Origin: Ischnura elegans
Lineage: Eukaryota; Arthropoda; Insecta; Odonata; Coenagrionidae
NCBI RefSeq assembly: GCF_921293095.1
Contig: NC_060249.1
Span: 88,051,907-88,115,906, forward strand
Direction: 5' to 3'
Length of the DNA stretch: 64,000 nt
Below are positions 59,836-64,000 of the stretch, piece after piece. A program made the translations under genes and the position numbers. How positions within the stretch are numbered: the stretch's first letter is position 1; each line of letters begins with the position of its first letter. The notes beneath the pieces are model-generated. The model saw nothing but the letters and a program-made list of their open reading frames with translations, did no database searches and was not told where the DNA came from.

Positions 59836-60418
59836 ATATATGCTCCCATGGTTAACACAGGGTATTTAACCTTTGGAATTTCTCAAATTGTTACCGAGTG
59901 CGGCACAAATTGTTATTTTTTCATTTCCATGCCGTATTTTTTCGAGAAGCTGAAGCCTTGCTAAAGTCACCTCCTCTCACACCGCAAATTCGCACGAAAC
60001 GGACGTCTACGGTAAACACTGTTTTTGCGTTGAATTTTCATCTCGTGAGCCTCGGAAGCATCAAAGATTCTCTTTGAGTGGTCTTTAAGTTTACTTATAG
60101 AAGAAGTGTATGTCAAAATTCTCAGAGCCATCGGGTAGTTAACCGATGGCTTATTTTCCCTCTTTATGAATGGAATTTTCTTCCTGTTTAATTACTCGGT
60201 ATACTTTCTTGGCTAGTAAAACATATATTTTATCATATTGGATGATTTAGTGATGGGGAATATGAATACTTTTATTCGAAATTTAAATTATTTCCAGTCA
60301 CTATTGAAGCTCGCAAAATTTTAGTTTTAGGCAATGCGGTAAAACATATTTAATTTAGGGTTTGATTTTTATTCACCACCTCAATCTCATTTACTTTGAA
60401 CTTTGAAGGTGTTTTGTA
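59836..60418. other. Possible LINE 5' UTR, then unassigned DNA
   Basis: The first 200 bases have more CpGs than the surroundings and could be the LINE's 5' leader, but no boundary can be set. The rest is AT-rich and unrecognised. Confidence 0.4.
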
Positions 60419-60782
60419 CTAAAATATGACACATTGTGCAGTCAGCCACGATATACCAGTGATGCCATACTTCACAACTACAGGTATTTATTATCATATT
60501 CTACTATCACGCAACTCATTCCTCTGGGTAGAGACTTTTATTTTAGAATTCAAACTGCCCTAAAACGCGTTATAATATGGACGGTTATATGAATAGGACA
60601 CTATGGCGTATCAAAATGTTTATTAAAATGTTTTCAAGGCAGAAGTAGAGACATAGGCAAGGCACACCATGAGCTAGGATTAAAACTTGGTGATTAAAAC
60701 TTGGCACATAGTGCAATCGGACGTGATACCGTAAGCATGTTATGAAAATTCTATTCAGGAGATTCCGTTCATCTGGATAGTT
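60419..60782 (+). repeat. Diverged direct duplication, two copies about 270 bp apart
   Basis: 60419-60533 and 60689-60782 align as AAAA..TG.CACAT.GTGCA.TC.G.C..GAT..ACC at their starts and ATTCTA.T......TTC.TCTGG.TAG at their ends. Identity is about 70% with gaps by eye. Confidence 0.5.
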
Positions 60783-60881
60783 GTGCAATTTTTGCACGGT
60801 ATGAAAAGGCGAGAGTGAAGTGGTAAGTGTCACATACAGACATCGCTGGGGAACAGGAGTCAAACTTTATTTCCCACCATT

Positions 60882-61490
60882 AATGATTAAATAATTCCTG
60901 GAGTATACATCATATAGTGCAAAAAGTTGTTTTCCAACGTTTCGGTTTAGTTAAAACTAAATTTTTAATAAGGGCTTCAATTTTTTCTGAGGTTCCTGTT
61001 TAAATTTTCCATTCTCGACGTCCAAAACAAATGGGTTATGTTTTGATGTTGTTAAACAGCTACACCTTGGACGTCGAGAATGGAAAATTTAAGCAGGTAC
61101 AAAGGATTGCAAGAGGAACCTCATAACATTAAATCGAAACTTGAAGCATGTACGTGGTGGAAGGGCTCCATAGTAAGAATGAAGGGCACTTCGTTTCTTC
61201 TACAAGTTTATAAAAATTTATATTGACCGGTTTCGGCTATTAAACCGATTACACATTAAGTACTTGATAGTGGTGTAATAGCCGAAACCGGTCAATTAAA
61301 GTTTTTATAAACTTGTGGGAGAAACAAAGTGACCTTCATTATCACCTTAGAATATATTGAAGCCCTGATGAAGGCTTTAAAATAAACCGAAGAGTTAGCA
61401 AACAACTTTTCGCATTATATGGCCTATACTCCAGGAATTATTCAATCATTTATTAAAAGAGGTCAAGACAATAGAAAAAGAAACTCTAAT
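60882..61490 (+). mobile_element. Compound fold-back retroelement with perfect 12-bp target-site duplication (FB-4)
   Basis: A perfect direct repeat TTTCCCACCATT flanks it (60870-60881 and 61491-61502). Three inverted-repeat pairs lie inside. The outer arms are about 60882-60987 and 61350-61450. A second pair (60988-61025 with 61067-61123, sharing CCATTCTCGACGTCCAA) and a third (61171-61240 with 61275-61349, sharing GACCGGTTTCGGCTATTA) sit side by side within them. The left arm starts exactly at the duplication; a 40-nt tail (61451-61490, with GGTCAAG and A-runs) is present only on the right. Hammerhead-like boxes: right arm CTGATGA (61365-61371) then GAAG (61389-61392), left arm GAAACGTTGG on the minus strand (60934-60943), and GAAACCGGTC in both arms of the third pair. 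No protein is encoded. Confidence 0.8.
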
Positions 61491-61502
61491 TTTCCCACCA
61501 TT

Positions 61503-64000
61503 GTAATCGCCAGTGCGGGGTGCAAAATTGTGGATTGGGAAAATAAGGAGTGTTATGGAAGAATTGAGGTGCACAGATACAGCCACAGGCATGACATTCA
61601 TGAGATGAGTTCATGGGGGTGGGAATAGATGCCATGCCATGTGATCGGTTTATGAATAATTCAATTACCCATGTTGGCCGCTTCAAATGTTTAGTAAAAT
61701 CAATGCGTGAAAGTAAGCTAAAATAAGCGTTTAAAATTATTGAATGCTTGCTAATTATTTCACAGAACTTCCTTTATTATACTTTCTATGAACGGCTTCT
61801 ACTTTGGGCATCTCCAACAAAGCCCTTTGCTAATAGTTATCCTAAGGGAAGAAAGTAGAATCCAGATGAAAAAAATAGGAGATGCGATATGTTTAGAGTA
61901 GTTTAAGAAAGAAATGGAAGGGAAAGTTTAGTTCAAGGATGGAAGTATGGCCAACCTAACCTGAAGGGGAAGGGAATTCCAAATACTACTGGATAAATTG
62001 ACTCATTTTGGAGAATGAAGTAGGTAGAATTTTACCTTCTATTCATGTTAACACAGGAATGAAATACCTGATAATGTCGTAAGACGGTGAAAAGCGCTGA
62101 AAAATATGAACAATACTCTAGGAGACTGAAAACTATATCCTAAAATGAATTTCTCTATGAGATCTGCGATGTGACTGGAAATGTGATAGCCTTGGGTGGA
62201 CTAGTAAGTCGTCGCACACTATCCGCGGTGCGTCTGTATATTAAGAGGGTGAGGAATGTGGCGTAGTGCGGTGGACACTACTATAGGCGCCTCCATCGAC
62301 TCTGGGAGTTGCGCGCCAATCCGCTTGTCAAGGAGGTTAATTGGGCTGAGTGGTTTATCTTATTGGATGCCATTAGAGAATTGTGGATCGGAGAGGCTCG
62401 CATGAAGTGGGAAGGGGAGTCCGCGATTGAGCACTGGCATGGAGTAGTACGAGGGGATCAGCAACGAGAGTGGGGGTTCAAACGGGGATGATTTTATACC
62501 ACCCCCACCGGGTATTCACCCTTCAACCACCAAGTTCGGGGGTTGCGTCCTCTCAGATATTGATGCATTCATTTTATGTTCTGTGCCAAGCTACTTCAGA
62601 ACAAAATTTATGGCACACAGAAGAATAAAATAGTGAGCACTAAAATTAGTTGGTAACATGATAATCATTTGAGAAATCAACTTATTTTATTTTAGCTTTT
62701 GGCCAGCTAAATTTATATCATGCCAATAAAAGTGCGCTGTACGATGAAAATATATACACAGCAGCATATCTTAACTTACCGAGGAGGAAATATAAGGGAT
62801 ATGAACCAACATTCCACTTCAGTAGTTGTAGTAAAGTAGTAGTTGGTACACTGCGAGCAGCAGCGCCCCCCATTTTTTTTCTTCTTCAAGTATGATTGTT
62901 TTTTTTATTACTCGTAAAGCAGTGTCCTTTGGTGCCGAACACAAGCTTTAGCACTGGACCCGACTATTTTCACATGATTTATATATTACATTTTACATGT
63001 GCAAAATATTATTTATTAACAAATAATGATTCAACCTAGAAACACCCAATAATCCTGAATTTTCTAGTAAGTATATTTAAAAACGGCTGAATAAAACTAA
63101 ATTGAAGCTTTCGCGGAGTAATAATTATAAATAAACTATATTTTAATTATATAAAATTTAATAACTTCCTTTTTTTGTGTTTTCTTCGCGTACTACATGG
63201 AATCCATCAAATTACAAGAATATTTGTAATGACTGAATAATTTAATTAGTTCTCTTAACATGTCGGCTGTTCACATTTTATTGAAATATTCTTCCATCAC
63301 AATATATTCGATAATTTCACTCCGGATATTTTAATATTATGCGCATTTTTTTCACTCTTTATCGTCCAAAATCCGATTAATTAGGGCCTGCGTAATTAAG
63401 AGCTGCTATCAAAGGTAGTGCTTCTGAATAAAATTCCTACTGAAATAATTTGATGGATAAATAATCATAAAACTTTAATCGCATCAAAGCTAGTCGAATA
63501 AAACATAAAAATGACTAATTCCAAATATCCTGTTCTCGAACAAATGGGTTGTGAATGAATTTCGTTATTGAAGACTGAAAAGGGAAAATTTTTCAGGATA
63601 AAGTATTTTTCATCATTTTCTAGAAGAGAACAATTTTTCGGGGAAAAATTCTAAATTGTTGGGTGAGGCAATGGATGCATTTGAATCATTCCAGTATTTG
63701 AATGGTTAAAGTACTTTTCGGATGCACACTACAAAAATGTAATATTTGGAATGCGGAATTGTTCAGCGTTATAACTTTAAATTTAAAATAGTGCATGCGC
63801 ATTAAGTGGCTATTTCATTCGGTAACATTATTATTCAAACAGCATCTAACAAAATGTATCTGTATGCACCCAATCCTGATTTTTCAAAGTGTAGCATAGG
63901 ACATGGCGAAAATGTCGTTCTTATGGGCAGCTTTATCTCATCCTTTAATGTTCAACGTGTCAGCATGAATCCGTTGTTGTTCCATTATTCTCTCATTTCA
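61503..64000. other. AT-rich non-coding DNA with a small GC-richer block
   Basis: A block at about 62.20-62.56 kb is GC-richer and has an A-box-like TGGCGTAGTGCGG (62259-62271), but the nearest B-box-like word is over 200 nt away, so no Pol III unit is called. The rest is unrecognised. Confidence 0.5.

Noticed and set aside
62259..62483. Candidate Pol III unit (TGGCGTAGTGCGG and GGTTCAAAC)
   Set aside because: The two boxes are over 200 nt apart, too far for a tRNA-type promoter.
1..64000. CRISPR arrays, bacterial operons, rRNA genes
   Set aside because: No regularly spaced short identical repeats with unique spacers, no dense coding and no rRNA-like sequence were seen.

Overview
This window looks like non-coding, repeat-rich nuclear DNA of an animal, most likely an arthropod and probably an insect. 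It is AT-rich, has no operons or bacterial-type coding density, and carries tRNA-derived SINE-like pieces, a CR1/L2-type LINE with an FP-domain ORF1, many microsatellites, and inverted-repeat elements with a CTGATGA...GAAACGTTGG motif known from metazoan retroelements. I could not assign a species. I found no host protein-coding gene or exon, no tRNA or rRNA gene, and no CRISPR array. Apart from the LINE, the open frames are short, are unlike known proteins, and sit mostly in strand-biased low-complexity tracts.

Layout: 1-17.4 kb is AT-rich sequence interrupted by GC-rich strand-biased islands near 2.2, 9.0-9.6 and 11.9-12.8 kb. It also holds a dispersed 550-bp duplication (4.58 and 6.96 kb), a decayed tandem array (11.0-11.9 kb) and a hammerhead-like motif beside a near-perfect palindrome (14.3 kb). 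From 17.4 to 26.8 kb there are two tandem arrays with periods of about 475 bp and 530-600 bp. Between them lie SINE pieces and a fold-back element at 20.08-20.57 kb. From 26.8 to 42.4 kb there is intergenic or intronic sequence with more islands, a decayed non-LTR reverse-transcriptase fragment (33.9-34.3 kb) and several short duplications. From 42.4 to 55.8 kb there are two more fold-back elements (42.45 and 50.4 kb) and a third tandem array (49.0-50.4 kb). A full-length-looking two-ORF LINE lies on the minus strand at 55.85-59.84 kb. A compound fold-back element lies at 60.88-61.49 kb, and the rest to 64 kb shows nothing recognisable.

The most interesting content is a set of five related-looking modules. 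Three of them (20.08, 42.45 and 60.88 kb) share one architecture: a 12-bp target-site duplication, a 5' end formed by an inverted copy that starts exactly at the duplication, a spacer, a direct copy, and a single-sided 3' tail of 37-40 nt. Each arm carries a core resembling a hammerhead ribozyme (CTGANGA, hairpin, GAAA). Two further copies are at 14.3 and 50.4 kb. They resemble the hammerhead-bearing terminal repeats of Penelope-like elements or retrozymes, and would be non-autonomous because no protein is encoded. The LINE is the only coding element. It has uninterrupted ORF1 (RNA-binding) and ORF2 (endonuclease plus reverse transcriptase) separated by 8 nt, and is a possible source of retrotransposition enzymes in this genome.
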